From NCBI GenBank assembly GCA_026874595.1, contig CM049317.1, positions 15,184,882 through 15,248,881 of the forward strand: a stretch of DNA of 64,000 nt, written 5' to 3'. Below the pieces are notes generated by a model, which was not told where the DNA came from, ran no database searches, and was given only the letters and a program-made list of their open reading frames with translations. The translations under genes and the position numbers were made by a program. This document shows, one piece after another, positions 1-12,100 of the stretch. Position 1 is the first letter of the stretch. Every line of letters starts with the position of its first letter. This stretch comes from Sipunculus nudus (lineage: Eukaryota > Annelida > Sipuncula > Golfingiida > Sipunculidae).

Positions 1-1239
1 ACCAGCTAAAACAAAGATGGCTGCTTATGGAGGGACACATAATATCTGCCAGATCATGATAAAGAGACTAAAATGTTGTGAAACATAAACGGGGGATTTA
101 CAGTAAAATTCTTAATTGCCATATTAGGTTGTCACTTTCATATGTAGTTTTCTTGGAAATTATTGAAAAATATAAACTTTTAAGTAAATTATCTACAAAA
201 AACAGGTGGACAGCAGTTGGTGAAACGGACTATAGTACAAAACAAAAATAAAGGTTGTGAGATAATGTCATGTAGTTTGATTCAAGCTCACTTTATTTAG
301 AGTACAGTTTGCTGTTACTGGTGGCTTATTAGAATAAAAAAAATGTCAAAATTTCATATTAAAATAATTGTGAATTTCTGAAATACATATACCTTCAGAA
401 AGAGCTTTGTAGCAGGTTTAAAATTATATAATATATGGGTCTAATCACTAATGTGCATTTTGAAACAACTTATGGATTGATTTTAAATTTAAGGGTTAAT
501 TTGTCAGGAATGCTACCTTGAGGCTCTACAGGGGTCATTTATTATAGACAGTCTGCTATAGTTATCAGTAATATTCAGATATGTATGTACACACATAAGT
601 ACTTGAGTACAAATACTCAAGTACTCAGTAGGTATAATTGAGACAAAATTACTTGACTATCCCTTTTGGCCCTGATGACAGGTACCTGTATATAAACAAA
701 GTTTGACACAACCAGCAGTAGAGACTCCATAGATGAGAAAAAACCTTGGCTGTAATGATATCTGAGGGTTGAATGAATGTTACTATTTATAGCTCAAACA
801 AACAAGTTCTTGTGATGCTGTTTATTCAACCGGATGCCTGGAACTCAAATCAGATTATCACACAATCAACATGACCTGCCATATCAGGCGTGGATTATAA
901 TTCCCTCATTCATTTTGATTGGTAGAGTGTCCCGCCAGATGATTTACCTCACCCAGCGACGATGGTGGAGGTTATTACTACTGATGGGACAAATGATCGA
1001 TTATAAATATTGGCCAGTTGGTTAATCATTGCATACATTCTGACAATCCATCTTGCAGTGTGTTAATTATGGATTATGCATTGCACATAATTTAGGCTTT
1101 TTGATGAGTAAAGGTATGCTTTCATCTAATTAATTTTAATTTTACATAAATCTCCAAACTTTGACACAGATTCAGTCTCATTGAGATACTCCAAAATCCC
1201 ATATAACTGTCTAGAATTTCAGTCTGAGAGCCCTGGACT
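1..1239. other. Non-coding AT-rich DNA, no gene recognised
   Basis: No exon with convincing splice sites and no known repeat terminus was recognised here. A 63-codon open frame at 834-1025 has no recognisable protein features and no splice context, and I treat it as chance. The one distinct structure is the perfect palindrome at 598-625, listed separately. Confidence 0.6.
598..625. repeat. Perfect 12-bp inverted repeat with 4-nt loop
   Basis: The arm AGTACTTGAGTA (598-609) is followed by the loop CAAA and its exact reverse complement TACTCAAGTACT (614-625). DNA or RNA could fold into a 12-bp hairpin. No flanking element structure was found, so its role is unknown. Confidence 0.85.
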
Positions 1240-2191
1240 CTCCCCTTTATCTTTCTATTAAAACCCATGTGTGTACACAGGTAGGCTATAGAGAAACCTG
1301 GTGACCTTGACCATTATCTTTAAGGTTAAATCTTCCGAAATGTGAAATTCTTGTGAACCTCATATCTTTTATGTGATTTAACATTTTGTCCTCAAATTTG
1401 GTACACCAAATGTTCCTACAAAATTCTCAGAGGAGTAAAAAAAACGGTGATCTTTACCAGGATCTTCAAGGTCAAAGCAGCCAAATTATAGTTATTGTCT
1501 TGTGAACGTGATAACTTTTGAAGGGCTGCATATTTTCATCCAAAATTTTACACACTCATTGTTTGTCCCATAAACTCTTCTTAAATTGAAACCCAATGAC
1601 CTTGACCTTCATCTTCAAGGTCAAATCTGCTGGAATGTAAAATTATTGTGAAGCTTATAACTTTTGAAGTTATTAACATTTTGTCCTCAAATGTGGTACA
1701 TCAGTTTTTCCTACCAAGTTCTTGGATGAGTTTGAAACCTGGTGACCTTGACCAGGATCTTCAAGGGCAAATCAGCTGAAAAATAGTTATCATCTTGTGA
1801 ATGTGATAACTTTTGAAGGGCTGCATATTTTCCACCAAAATTTTAAACACTCATTGTTCCTACCAAAATCTCTAGAGTTCCAAATCCAATGACCTTGACC
1901 TTGAACTTCAAGGTCAAATTTATGTAATTCTATGATTATTGTGACCCCCCCCAAAACTTTGGAAGTACTGAAGATGTTTCCTTCAAATTTGACACACCAG
2001 TTCTTTCTGCCAAAATCTTATTGGAGTTTGAAAAGCGGTGACCTTGAGTTTGAACTTCACAGTCAAATCTGCTGAAATCTTGAATCATTGTTTTGAGATA
2101 ATGCATATTTTACCCCTAATATTTTGGGATTGCCCATAGGGGAGAGAAATATATCTGATTTTGCTGTGCAAAACCAAAGCCATTCTAGTTT
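1240..2191 (+). repeat. Dispersed repeat family G, copy 1 (about 147-bp modules)
   Basis: Six diverged modules start with a GTGACCTTGACC-like block near 1301, 1446, 1598, 1742, 1890 and 2038, giving a period of about 147 bp. Each carries a version of CTTCAAGGTCAAATC some 15 bp later. The right end AAAGCCATTCTAGTTT (about 2176-2191) recurs at the end of a second copy at 35890-36302, which defines that terminus. The left boundary is uncertain. There is no ORF of note, so it is non-coding or long dead. Confidence 0.7.
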
Positions 2192-2762
2192 AAGTAGTGT
2201 TAGATTCAGCAGGACCATGTAATTTCTGGATCATGGAAATTATGGACAGAAATATTTTTATAAATAGATTATTTTGGCATAGGAACAAGGAAATGTTGTT
2301 GGTTGTTTCTAAGACACACTTCCTTGTAAATGAAAAGTTTAAAAGTCCAGTTTTAGTATCAGCTTATTTTATTAGCTATATTAGGTTAGATGATTGAGAT
2401 GCTGGTCACCAGTTGCATAGGGTACAGCATGGGAGTTAAGTTAGTTTGAAATCCCTATGTGTGAATAACACAATTATCACAAGTCTGGATATTTGTTCAA
2501 ACTACAGCGCATTTGTGTTAACAGCTGTACGTGATTGTTATTCATGAGTTTAGAAAAAGACATTGCTTGTTTACCATCTGTTTGAGTCATACATTTTTTA
2601 TTATTGTTTATGCATGTGTCTGTTCACATTTGGATTTTGGATCATACAAGCTATATCTAAGTGTGTAGTTCAGCCTTAAAAGAAATTTAATGTGATCTAG
2701 AATTAGACAGCAGAGATGATAGATATATGTATATGACACCTAAGGTCAAAGTCCCATATATT
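2192..2762. other. Non-coding spacer
   Basis: This stretch lies between the family G end and the 30-bp satellite. A 66-codon frame at 2197-2397 shows no protein family signature. Nothing else was recognised. Confidence 0.5.
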
Positions 2763-3705
2763 ACAAGACAACAGATGTCACAATTCTGTAGAACATGACA
2801 AATGAGGTCACAGTGTTGTAGACCAAAACAACAGAGATCACATTTCTATCTAACATGACAGCAGAGGTCAGTTTTGTAGATCTTAACTGCAGAGGTCACA
2901 TTTCTGTAGACCATAACAACAAGAGGTCACGTTTCTGTAGACCATAACAACAGAGATCACAGTTTTGTAGACCATAACAACAGAGGTCACATTTCTGTAG
3001 ACCATAACAACAGAGGTCACAGTTTTGTAAACCATAACAACAGAGGTCAGAGTTTCGTAGACCATAAAAGAGGTCACAGTTTTGAAGACCATAACAACAA
3101 GAGGTCACATTTCTGTAGATCATAACAACAGAGGTCACAGTTTTGTAGACCATAACAACAAGAGGTCACATTTCTGTAGACCATAACAACAGAGGTCACA
3201 GTTTTGTAGACCATAACAAAAGAGGTCACATTTCTGTAGACCATAACAACAGAGGTCACAGTTTTGTAGACCATAACAAAAGAGGTCACAGTTTTGTAGA
3301 CCATAACAACAGAGGTCACAGTTTTGTAGACCATAACAACAGAGGTCACAGTATTGTAGACCATAACAACAGAGGTCACAGTTTTGTAGACCATAACAAC
3401 AGAGGTCACAGTATTGTAGACCATAACAACAGAGGTCACAGTATTGTAGACCATAACAACAGAGGTCACAGTTTTGTAGACCATAACAACAGAGGTCACA
3501 GTTTTGTAGACCATAACAACAGAGGTCACAGTTTTGTAGACCATAACAAAAGAGGTCACAGTTTTGTAGACCATAACAACAGAGGTCACAGTTTTGTAGA
3601 CCATAACAACAGAGGTCACATTTCTGGATACCATAACAACAGAGGTCACAGTTTTGTAGACCATAACAACAGAGGTCACAGTATTGTAGATCAAAGGTCA
3701 CAGCT
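2763..3705. repeat. 30-bp tandem array, one AGGTCA per unit
   Basis: About 31 head-to-tail units, clean from about 2880 and decaying leftwards. The unit contains AGAGGTCACA, then TTTTGTAGACC, then ATAACAAC. The main variant position is TTTTG/TTTCTG/TATTG between the two blocks. Long minus-strand frames (up to 206 codons with a 10-residue period) arise only because 30 is a multiple of 3 and the unit lacks minus-strand stops in two frames. They are not treated as genes. Confidence 0.95.
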
Positions 3706-3740
3706 CTATGTTGTGGAGAAGATGGGGACAGAGGTCACAA

Positions 3741-4160
3741 TTTTGTTAATTAGATCATGTAGCAGAAGGATCACAGATCTGTAATACCTAGCTGCAGTGG
3801 TCACATTTTGTAAGAATGTGACAACAGGGGTCATCACTTAGTACATCATCAAAATAGAAGGGTGCAGATTATGATGACAGATTTGTTAATTAGATCATGT
3901 AGCAGAAGGGTCACAGATCTGTAATACCTAGCTGCAGTGGTCACATTATGTAAGAATGTGACAACAGGGGTCATCACTTAGTACATCATCAAAATAGAAG
4001 GGTGCAGATTATGATGACAGATTTGTTAATTAGATCATGTAGCAGAAGGGTCACATATCTGTAATACCTAGCTGCAGTGGTCACATTATGTAAGAATGTG
4101 ACAACAGGGGTCATCACTTAGTACATCATCAAAATAGAAGGGTGCAGATTATGATGACAG
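3741..4160. repeat. Three tandem 140-bp units
   Basis: TTTGTTAATTAGATCATG begins units at 3741/3742, 3881 and 4021, exactly 140 bp apart. The copies are nearly identical (for example ATTTTG against ATTATG near the middle), so this is a recent triplication. The unit includes several GGTCA words like those in the neighbouring arrays. Confidence 0.93.
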
Positions 4161-4570
4161 GGGTCATAATTTGATAAGAAAACAGCAGAGTTCAGAGTTA
4201 AGTATAAATTAAATGACATAAGAGTTAAGGGGTCAAAGGTCTGTACAAAATAACATCAGCATACAGGGGTCAAAGGACACGTAGTAAAAATAACAACAGA
4301 GTAAAGGGGTCAGTACAAAATTAAATCAGAGTTAAGTGTCAAAGATCAGTTTAAAATGACCCATCAGATTTCACGGGTCAAAGGTCAGTACAAAATGATA
4401 TCAGAGTTAAAGGGGTCTAAGGTCATTACAAAATGACATCAGAGTTCAGGGGTCAAAGACCAGTAAACATTATATCAGAGTTAAGGGTCAAAGGTCAGTA
4501 CAAAATGACATCAGGGTTAAAGGGATCAAAGGTCAGTACAAAATGACATTAGAGTTAAGATGATTCAGCA
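4161..4570. repeat. Degenerate GGGGTCAAAGGTCAGTAC tandem repeats
   Basis: Irregular units of roughly 35-50 bp repeat blocks such as GGGTCAAAGGTCAGTAC and AAAATGACATCAGAGTTAA. Spacing and sequence are loose, which suggests an older array than the 140-bp units before it. Confidence 0.8.
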
Positions 4571-5639
4571 GTCAGAGATCACTATATCTTCAGAATGTGT
4601 TTCAAACTGAGGGCATGGTGGAAGCTTAACAAATATTGCTTTCAGTGTTCAGTTTTGTATTGTCTGTATGGGGAAGGAATTTCATGGATAAACTGGAAAA
4701 GAACACTGCAAAAAAAGATTTAACATGACTTTATAAGAGGCAAAAGAGTGTCAGAATCCATTAGACTTTGGAAGATGGAGAGCTTTGCGTCATTGTTCTG
4801 TCTCCCACACAGTGCATTACATGATTATTTACCCCAGACCACCTGGTTCGTGGGTGATGTTTGTCTCCTATTGAGACTCAAGTGGAGGTGACCAGTCGTG
4901 TTCTCTTCTTAATGTTTTTTGCTGTTGTTTACAGGCACGTTTACAGGAATGTTTATGAAACTAATTGTGTCATTTTAACATTACTACAATGGCACATCAG
5001 AGCCACCAGTACAAAGCACCAGACGTGAGGATTAAATATTAATAGATATCCAGCAGTATTCCCTCTAGGAGGAAGTTAGGCTTTAATATCTGCAAATTTT
5101 TATGGAGGTATGAAAGCAGAGAAACAGGTGGGGGTTAGAGTTTTACATTACTTGAAGTATTGATCTGATGGAAGGCTTGGCAATCTGATGAGAGACTCCC
5201 ACGTGTCAAAAATAAATCCTCCTACTCAAGTCGTGCCCATTATTAGCAGTTGATTTTTTCCTCACTTGCTGTAATACCATACAGGAAAATAAAAAAATGG
5301 CAAGGTTCGTTTAAACTCATTCTTGGATGTATGATGCATAAAGGTCATCCTGTCAGAACGGATACACACTCCACCTTAGATAAAGCAGTCTTTGGTTTCC
5401 TTCCAGACAATCCAGTAAGAAGGTAGGTGCTTATAAATTAATGCTCATTAATTCTGTTCATGTCTAGGGGCACCTGAATCTGTTGGATTTTGGCGCTGGC
5501 TGATCCTTCAGCGAGGACTGACATTAAGATACGATGTCATTGACTGTGTATTGGGCCATTTTGCAGGATTGTTTACATTTGTTCTAGGTTCGTTGTGTTA
5601 AGATGGTTATCTGTGTTACCTCCACCAGTGGTGCTGGCT
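4571..5639. other. Non-coding DNA, nothing recognised
   Basis: Unique-looking sequence between two repeat zones. A short open frame of about 48 codons at 5452-5602 has no splice sites or recognisable similarity and is not called. Confidence 0.45.
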
Positions 5640-7640
5640 GCTAATGAGGTTATGTGTTCACTGTTGTTAGTTTGTTTCTTTCAGATCTTGTTGTTTCCTC
5701 ACCAGGATTGTTAGTTTGTCTCATGTGGAGCAGTTTCCTCAGCAATGGTGTTGGCTGAGGTTAAATGATCAGTGTTGTTTGTTTGTTTCATAAGGATCTT
5801 GTTTCCTCACCAGTGGTGTTGCCAGAGGTTAAATGATCGGTGTTGTTAGTTAATTTGTTGTCCCCCGCCGAGTGGATGCGGGGGACATTGTTTTGGGTTT
5901 GTCTGTCTGTCTCTCTGTTCGTCCTTCAGGTTTCCTTCCTAAATATTATCCTATTTCATTCAAATTTGGGTCAGTCATTGCTCTTATGTTTGGTTGGGAT
6001 TGGATTTGGAGCGTCTGGCTTCTGTCTGTCTGTCTGTCAGGTTTTTGTGTCTGTGCCATTACTTTCCTAAATATTATTTGATTTCATTCAAATTTTGGTC
6101 AGTGATTGCTTTCATGCTTACCTTGGTTTGGATTTGTTTTGAAGTGTCTGGCTTATGTTCGTCGGTCTGTCTGTCATTCTGTCAGTTTGTCAGGTTTTTG
6201 TTATGTGTGATAACTTTCTTAAATATTATCTGATTTCATTCAGATTTTGGTCAGTGATTGCTCTCATGCATACCCTGGTTGGGATTTGTTTTGAAGTGTC
6301 TGGGTTCTGTCTGTCTGTCTGTCTGTCTGTCCGTCCTTTATCAAGCATGAAAATCAACAAGATCCCAAAGCGGGGGACATTAATTCCACGAATTTGCTTG
6401 TATAGATCTTGTTTCCTCACCAGTGGCGTTGGCAGAGGTTATATGATCAGTGTTAATAGTTGGTTTGTTTATCTCGTATGGATCTTGTTTTTTCCTCAAC
6501 AGTGATGTTGGATGAGGTTTTATGATCAGTCTTGTAACTTGTTTGTTTGTCTCATATGGATCTTGTTGTTTCTTCACCAGTGGTGTTGGCTGAGGTTAAA
6601 TGATCAGTGTTGTTAGTCTGTTGTTTGTCTCATATGGATTTTGTTTCATCACCAGTTGTGTCTGCTAAGGTAAAATGATCAGTGTGATTGTTTGTTTGTC
6701 TCATACAGGTCTTGTTTTCCTCACCAGTGGTGTTTGCTGAGGTTAAATGATCAGTGTTGTTTGTTTGTCTACATGTCTCATATCGATCTAAATGTTACCT
6801 CAGTGTTGTTGACTGAGGATATATGATCAGTGTTTGTTTGTTTGTCTCCTATGGATCTTGTTGTTTCCTCACTAATGGTATTGGCTGAGGTTATTTGGTC
6901 AGTGTTGTTTGTTTGTTTACATGTCTCATATCGATCTAAATGTTACCTCAGTGTTGTTGACTGAGGATATATGATCAGTGTTTGTTTGTTTGTCTCCTAT
7001 GGATCTTGTTGTTTCCTCACTAATGGTATTGGCTGAGGTTATTTGGTCAGTGTTGTTAGTCTGTTTGTTTACATGTCTCATATCGATCTAAATGTTACCT
7101 CAGTGTTGTTGACTGAGGATATATGATCAGTGTTTGTTTGTTTGTCTCCTATGGATCTTGTTGTTTCCTCACTAATGGTGTTGGCTGAGGTTATTTGGTC
7201 AGTGTTGTTAGTTTGTTTTTTTTGTCTCATACAGATCTTATTGTTTCCTCATCAGTGGTATTGGCTGAGATTAAATGATTAGTGTTGATAGTATGTTTGT
7301 TTGTCTAATATATATCCTTTATTTCCTCAACAATGGTGTTGGCTGAGATTATATGATCAGTGTTTTTAGTTTGTTTGTTTGTCTCATACAGATCTTGTTT
7401 CCTCACCAGTGGTATTGGCTGAGGTTAAATGATTAGTGTTGATAGTATGTTTGTTTGTCTAATATATATCCTTTATTTCCTCAACAATGGTGTTGGCTGA
7501 GGTTATATGATCAGTGTTATTTGTTTGTTTGTCTCATACAGAAGTCTGCACCAGTTATATGACCATATGATCAGTGTTGTTTGTTTGTATCATACAGATC
7601 TTAATGTTTCCTCACCAGTGGTGTTGGCTGAGGATATTTG
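5640..7640. repeat. Tandem array of about 75 bp / 150 bp dimers, first copy
   Basis: Units share GATCTTGTTTCCTCACCAG, TGGTGTTGGCTGAGG and ATGATCAGTGTTGTT. In the middle a dimer of about 150 bp is marked by ACATGTCTCATATCGATC, at 6771, 6919 and 7071. A dispersed element (family E) interrupts the array at about 5859-6403. The right part belongs to a large segmental duplication and reappears from 9148. Confidence 0.88.
5859..6403 (+). mobile_element. Family E hairpin-headed repeat inserted in the array
   Basis: The left end is a perfect 10-bp hairpin, TGTCCCCCGC (5859-5868) with GCGGGGGACA (5878-5887). GTCT/GTCC tetranucleotide runs follow, then three diverged modules around AATATTATCTGATTTCATTC. 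The hairpin arm GCGGGGGACA returns at 6370-6379, about 25 bp before the right end, so the ends form an inverted repeat. The element splits an array unit between TGTTGTTAGTT and ATAGATCTTGTTTCC. AATTTG occurs on both sides and may be a short target duplication. The open frames inside (up to 116 codons) follow the repeat modules and are not genes. Confidence 0.75.
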
Positions 7641-7654
7641 ATCAGGGTTGCCTG

Positions 7655-7945
7655 TGTTTAATTTTGGGTAAAATCCATGCATATTTAATAAGGTCAGAAA
7701 TCACTAGACTATTGAGTCACTGTGATGATTTACCAATTTTAATTTTATGTATTTTCATGAAACTCCCTATAAATATTTCTCAGTAGAGTTTCTCACCTGA
7801 ATTTGATTCTCAGCAAATTTCATGAGGTTAAAGGTCACCAGACCTGTGATGGATGTATTATACACGCATGCAGTGCTCTTGTCAGCTTACAGCTTGTGCA
7901 TCCTCTTAGTTTTAACTGGCTATTGGGAGGTCTGTGATTCGTTTT
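7655..7945 (+). repeat. Dispersed repeat family D, copy 1
   Basis: Blocks AAAATCCATGCATATTTAAT, GAGGTTAAAGGTCACCAGAC and GATGGATGTATTATACACGC mark a family that also occurs at 10252-10543 (by duplication) and, diverged, at 17865-18345. No coding sequence is visible. Confidence 0.75.
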
Positions 7946-8115
7946 TGATGAAATAGCAAAATTTTATTGGAGATTTTCGAAAGAGAAATAATTTTTACAA
8001 ATACTGGCAGCATTCATGTGAAGGGAAAAAGAGAAAGCACATTAGTCTCTTGTCAAAATTTTCTGTTTTGATTGAGACACTGCAGCTTTCAAGACCAAGG
8101 TCATTTTCAGATCAG

Positions 8116-9147
8116 TAGAGAGACCAGTTGATATATCAGACTAATAGAGAGAGCAGTTCAGATATCAGACAAATAGAGAGCAGTTCAGATATCAGACAAA
8201 TAGAGAGCAGTTCAGATATCAGACAAATAGAGAGCAGTTCAGATATCAGACCAATAGAGAGCAGTTCAGATATCAGACCAACAGAGAGCAGTTCAGATAA
8301 CTGACCAATCAAGCTCAGTTCAGATAACTGACCAATAAGGAGAGCTGTTCAGATATCAGATTTATAGAGCACAGTTCAGACAACTGATCAATAGAGAAAA
8401 TGAGAGCAGTTCACATATCAGACCAATAGAGAGCAGTTCAGATGACTGACCTATAGAGAGAGCAGTTCAGATATCAGACCTGTAGAGAGAGCAGTTCAGA
8501 TAACTGACCAATCAAGCTCAGTTCAGATAACTGACCAATAGAGAATATGAGAGCTGTCCAGATATCAGATTTATAGAGCACAGTTCAGACAACTGATCAA
8601 TAGAGAATATGAGAGCGGTTCAGATATCAGACCAATAGAGAGCAGTTCAGATAACTGACCTATAGAGAGAGCAGTTCAGATATCAGACCAGTAGAGAGAG
8701 CAGTTTAGATATCAGACCAATAGAGAGCAGTTTAGTTATCAAACCAAAAGAGAGAGCAGTTCAGATAACTGACCAATAGAGAGCAGGTCAGATAACTGAC
8801 CAACAGAGAGAGCAGTTCAGATATCAGACCAATAGAGAGAGCTATTCAGATAACTGACCAATAGAGAGAGCAGTTTAGATATCAGACCAATAGAGCAGTT
8901 CAGATATCAGACCAATTAAGGGCAGTTCAGATATCAGACCAATAGAGAGCAGTTTAGTTATCAAACCAAAAGAGAGAGCAATTCAGATATCTGACCAACA
9001 GAGAGCAGTTCAGATAACTGACCAATAGAGAGCATTTCAGATAACTGACCAATAGAGAGAGCAGTTTAGATATCAGACCACTAGAGAGCAGTTCAGATAA
9101 CTGACCAATAGAGAGAGCAGTTTAGATATCAGACCACTAGAGAGCAG
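8116..9147. repeat. 27-29-bp tandem array (left copy)
   Basis: The unit contains GAGAGCAGTTCAGATATCAG followed by ACCAATA. An AATAGAGAGC link gives 27 bp and an extra GA gives 29 bp. Two versions mix along the array, GATATCAGACC and GATAACTGACC. A few units carry GAATATGAGAGC inserts. About 38 units. Confidence 0.92.
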
Positions 9148-12100
9148 TTTGTTTGTCTCATACAGGTCTTGTTTTCCTCACCAGTGGTGTTTGCTGAGGT
9201 TAAATGATCAGTGTTGTTTGTTTGTTTACATGTCTCATATCGATCTAAATGTTACCTCAGTGTTGTTGACTGAGGATATATGATCAGTGTTTGTTTGTTT
9301 GTGTCCTATGGATCTTGTTGTTTCCTCACTAATGGTGTTTGCTGAGGTTAAATGATCAGTGTTGTTTGTTTTTTTACATGTCTCATATCGATCTAAATGT
9401 TACCTCAGTGTTGTTGACTGAGGATATATGATCAGTGTTTGTTTGTCTCCTATGGATCTTGTTGTTTCCTCACTAATGGTATTGGCTGAGGTTATTTGGT
9501 CAGTGTTGTTTGTTTGTTTACATGTCTCATATCGATCTAAATGTTACCTCAGTGTTGTTGACTGAGGATATATGATCAGTGTTTGTTTGTTTGTCTCCTA
9601 TGGATCTTGTTGTTTCCTCACTAATGGTATTGGCTGAGGTTATTTGGTCAGTGTTGTTTGTTTGTTTACATGTCTCATATCGATCTAAATGTTACCTCAG
9701 TGTAGTTGACTGAGGATATATGATCAGTGTTTGTTTGTTTGTCTCCTATGGATCTTGTTGTTTCCTCACTAATGGTGTTGGCTGAGGTTATTTGGTCAGT
9801 GTTGTTAGTTTGTTTTTTTTGTCTCATACAGATCTTATTGTTTCCTCATCAGTGGTATTGGCTGAGGTTAAATGATTAGTGTTGATAGTATGTTTGTTTG
9901 TCTAATATATATCCTTTATTTCCTCAACAATGGTGTTGGCTGAGATTATATGATCAGTGTTTTTAGTTTGTTTGTTTGTCTCATACAGATCTTGTTTCCT
10001 CACCAGTGGTATTGGCTGAGGTTAAATGATTAGTGTTGATAGTATGTTTGTTTGTCTAATATATATCCTTTATTTCCTCAACAATGGTGTTGGCTGAGGT
10101 TATATGATCAGTGTTATTTGTTTGTTTGTCTCATACAGAAGTCTGCACCAGTTATATGACCATATGATCAGTGTTGTTTGTTTGTATCATATAGATCTTA
10201 ATGTTTCCTCACCAGTGGTGTTGGCTGAGGATATTTGATCAGGGTTGCCTGTGTTTAATTTTGGGTAAAATCCATGCATATTTAATAAGGTCAGAAATCA
10301 CTAGACTATTGAGTCACTGTGATGATTTACCAATTTTAATTTTATGTATTTTCATGAAACTCCCTATAAATATTTCTCAGTAGAGTTTCTCACCTGAATT
10401 TGATTCTCAGCAAATTTCATGAGGTTAAAGGTCACCAGACCTGTGATGGATGTATTATACACGCATGCAGTGCTCTTGTCAGCTTACAGCTTGTGCATCC
10501 TCTTAGTTTTAACTGGCTATTGGGAGGTCTATGATTCGTTTTTGATGAAATAGCAAAATTTTATTGGAGATTTTCGAAAGAGAAATAATTTTTACAAATA
10601 CTGGCAGCATTCATGTCAAGGGAAAAGAGAAAGCACATCAGTCTCTTGTCAAAATTTTCTGTTTTGATTGAGACACTGCAGCTTTCATGACCAAGGTCAT
10701 TTTCAGATCAGTAGAGAGACCAGTTGATATATCAGACCAATAGAGAGAGCAGTTCAGATATCAGACAAATAGAGAGCAGTTCAGATATCAGACAAATAGA
10801 GAGCAGTTCAGATATCAGACAAATAGAGAGCAGTTCAGATATCAGACCAATAGAGAGCAGTTCAGATATCAGACCAACAGAGAGCAGTTCAGATAACTTT
10901 CCAATCGAGCTCAGTTCAGATAACTGACCAATAGAGAGAGCTGTTCAGATATCAGACTTATAGAGCGCTGTTCAGACAACTGATCAATAGAGAATATGAG
11001 AGCAGTTCAGATATCAGACCAATAGAGAGAGCAGTTCAGATAACTGACCAATCAAGCTCAGTTCAGATAACTGACCAATAAGGAGAGCTCTCCAGATATC
11101 AGATTTATAGAGCACAGTTCAGACAACTGATCAATAGAGAATATGAGAGCAGTTCAGATATCAAACCAAAAGAGAGAGCAGTTCAGATATCTGACCAACA
11201 GAGAGCAGTTTAGTTATCAAACCAAAAGAGAGAGCAGTTCAGATATCTGACCAACAGAGAGCAGTTCAGATAACTGACCAATAGAGAGAGCTGTTCAGGT
11301 GACTGACCAACAGAGAGAGCAGTTTAGATATCAGACCACTAGAGAGCAGTTCAGATAACTGACCAGTAAAGAGAGCAGTTCAGATATCAGACCAATAGAG
11401 AGCAGTTCAGATAACAGACCAATAGAGATAGCAGTTTAGATATCAGTCCAACAGAGAGCAGTTCAGATAACTGACCAATAGAGAGCATTTCAGATAACTG
11501 ACCAATAGAGAGAGCAGTTTAGATATCAGACCACTAGAGAGCAGTTCAGATAACTGACCAATAGAGAGAGCAGTTCAGGTAACTGACCAATAGAGAGAGC
11601 GGTTTAGATATCAGACCAATAGAGAGCAGTTCAGATAACTGACCAGTAGAGAGAGCAGTTCAGATATCATACCAATAGAGAGCAGTTCAGATAACAGACC
11701 AATAGAGAGAGCAGTTTAGATATCAGACAAAGAGAGAGCAGTTCAGATAACTGACCAATAGAGAAAGCAGTTTAGATATCAGACCAATAGAGAGAGAAGT
11801 TGAGATATCAGACCAATTAAGGGCAGTTAAGATAACTGACCAATAGAGAGAGCTGTGCAGATATCAGACCAATAGAGAGCAGTTCAGATATCAGACAAAT
11901 AGAGAGCAGGTCAGATAACTGACCAACAGAGGGAGCAGTTTAGATATCAGACCAATTGAGAGCAGTTCAGATATCAGACCTATAGAGAGAGCAGTTCAGA
12001 TATCAGACCAGTAGAGAGAGCAGTATAGATATCAGACCAATAGAGAGCAGTTCAGTTATCAAACCAAAAGAAAGAGCAGTTCAGATATCAGACCAACAGA

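Larger units (their letters stand above)
6691..9147. repeat. Segmental duplication, left copy (about 2.46 kb)
   Basis: This block holds the right part of the 75/150-bp array, a family D repeat, about 150 bp of unique sequence and a 27-bp array. It is repeated directly from 9148. The join at 9141-9150 runs from the 27-bp array (GAGAGCAG) straight into TTTGTTTGTCTCATACAGG, the sequence found at 6691. Offsets between matching points are 2457 bp at the start and 2597 bp after the dimer zone. One extra dimer in the right copy (four against three) explains the difference. Confidence 0.9.

Noticed and set aside
2883-3701. Minus-strand frames of 69-206 codons with MVYKTVTSVV repeats
   Set aside because: Translation of the 30-bp satellite. 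The period is a multiple of three, so open frames persist without selection.
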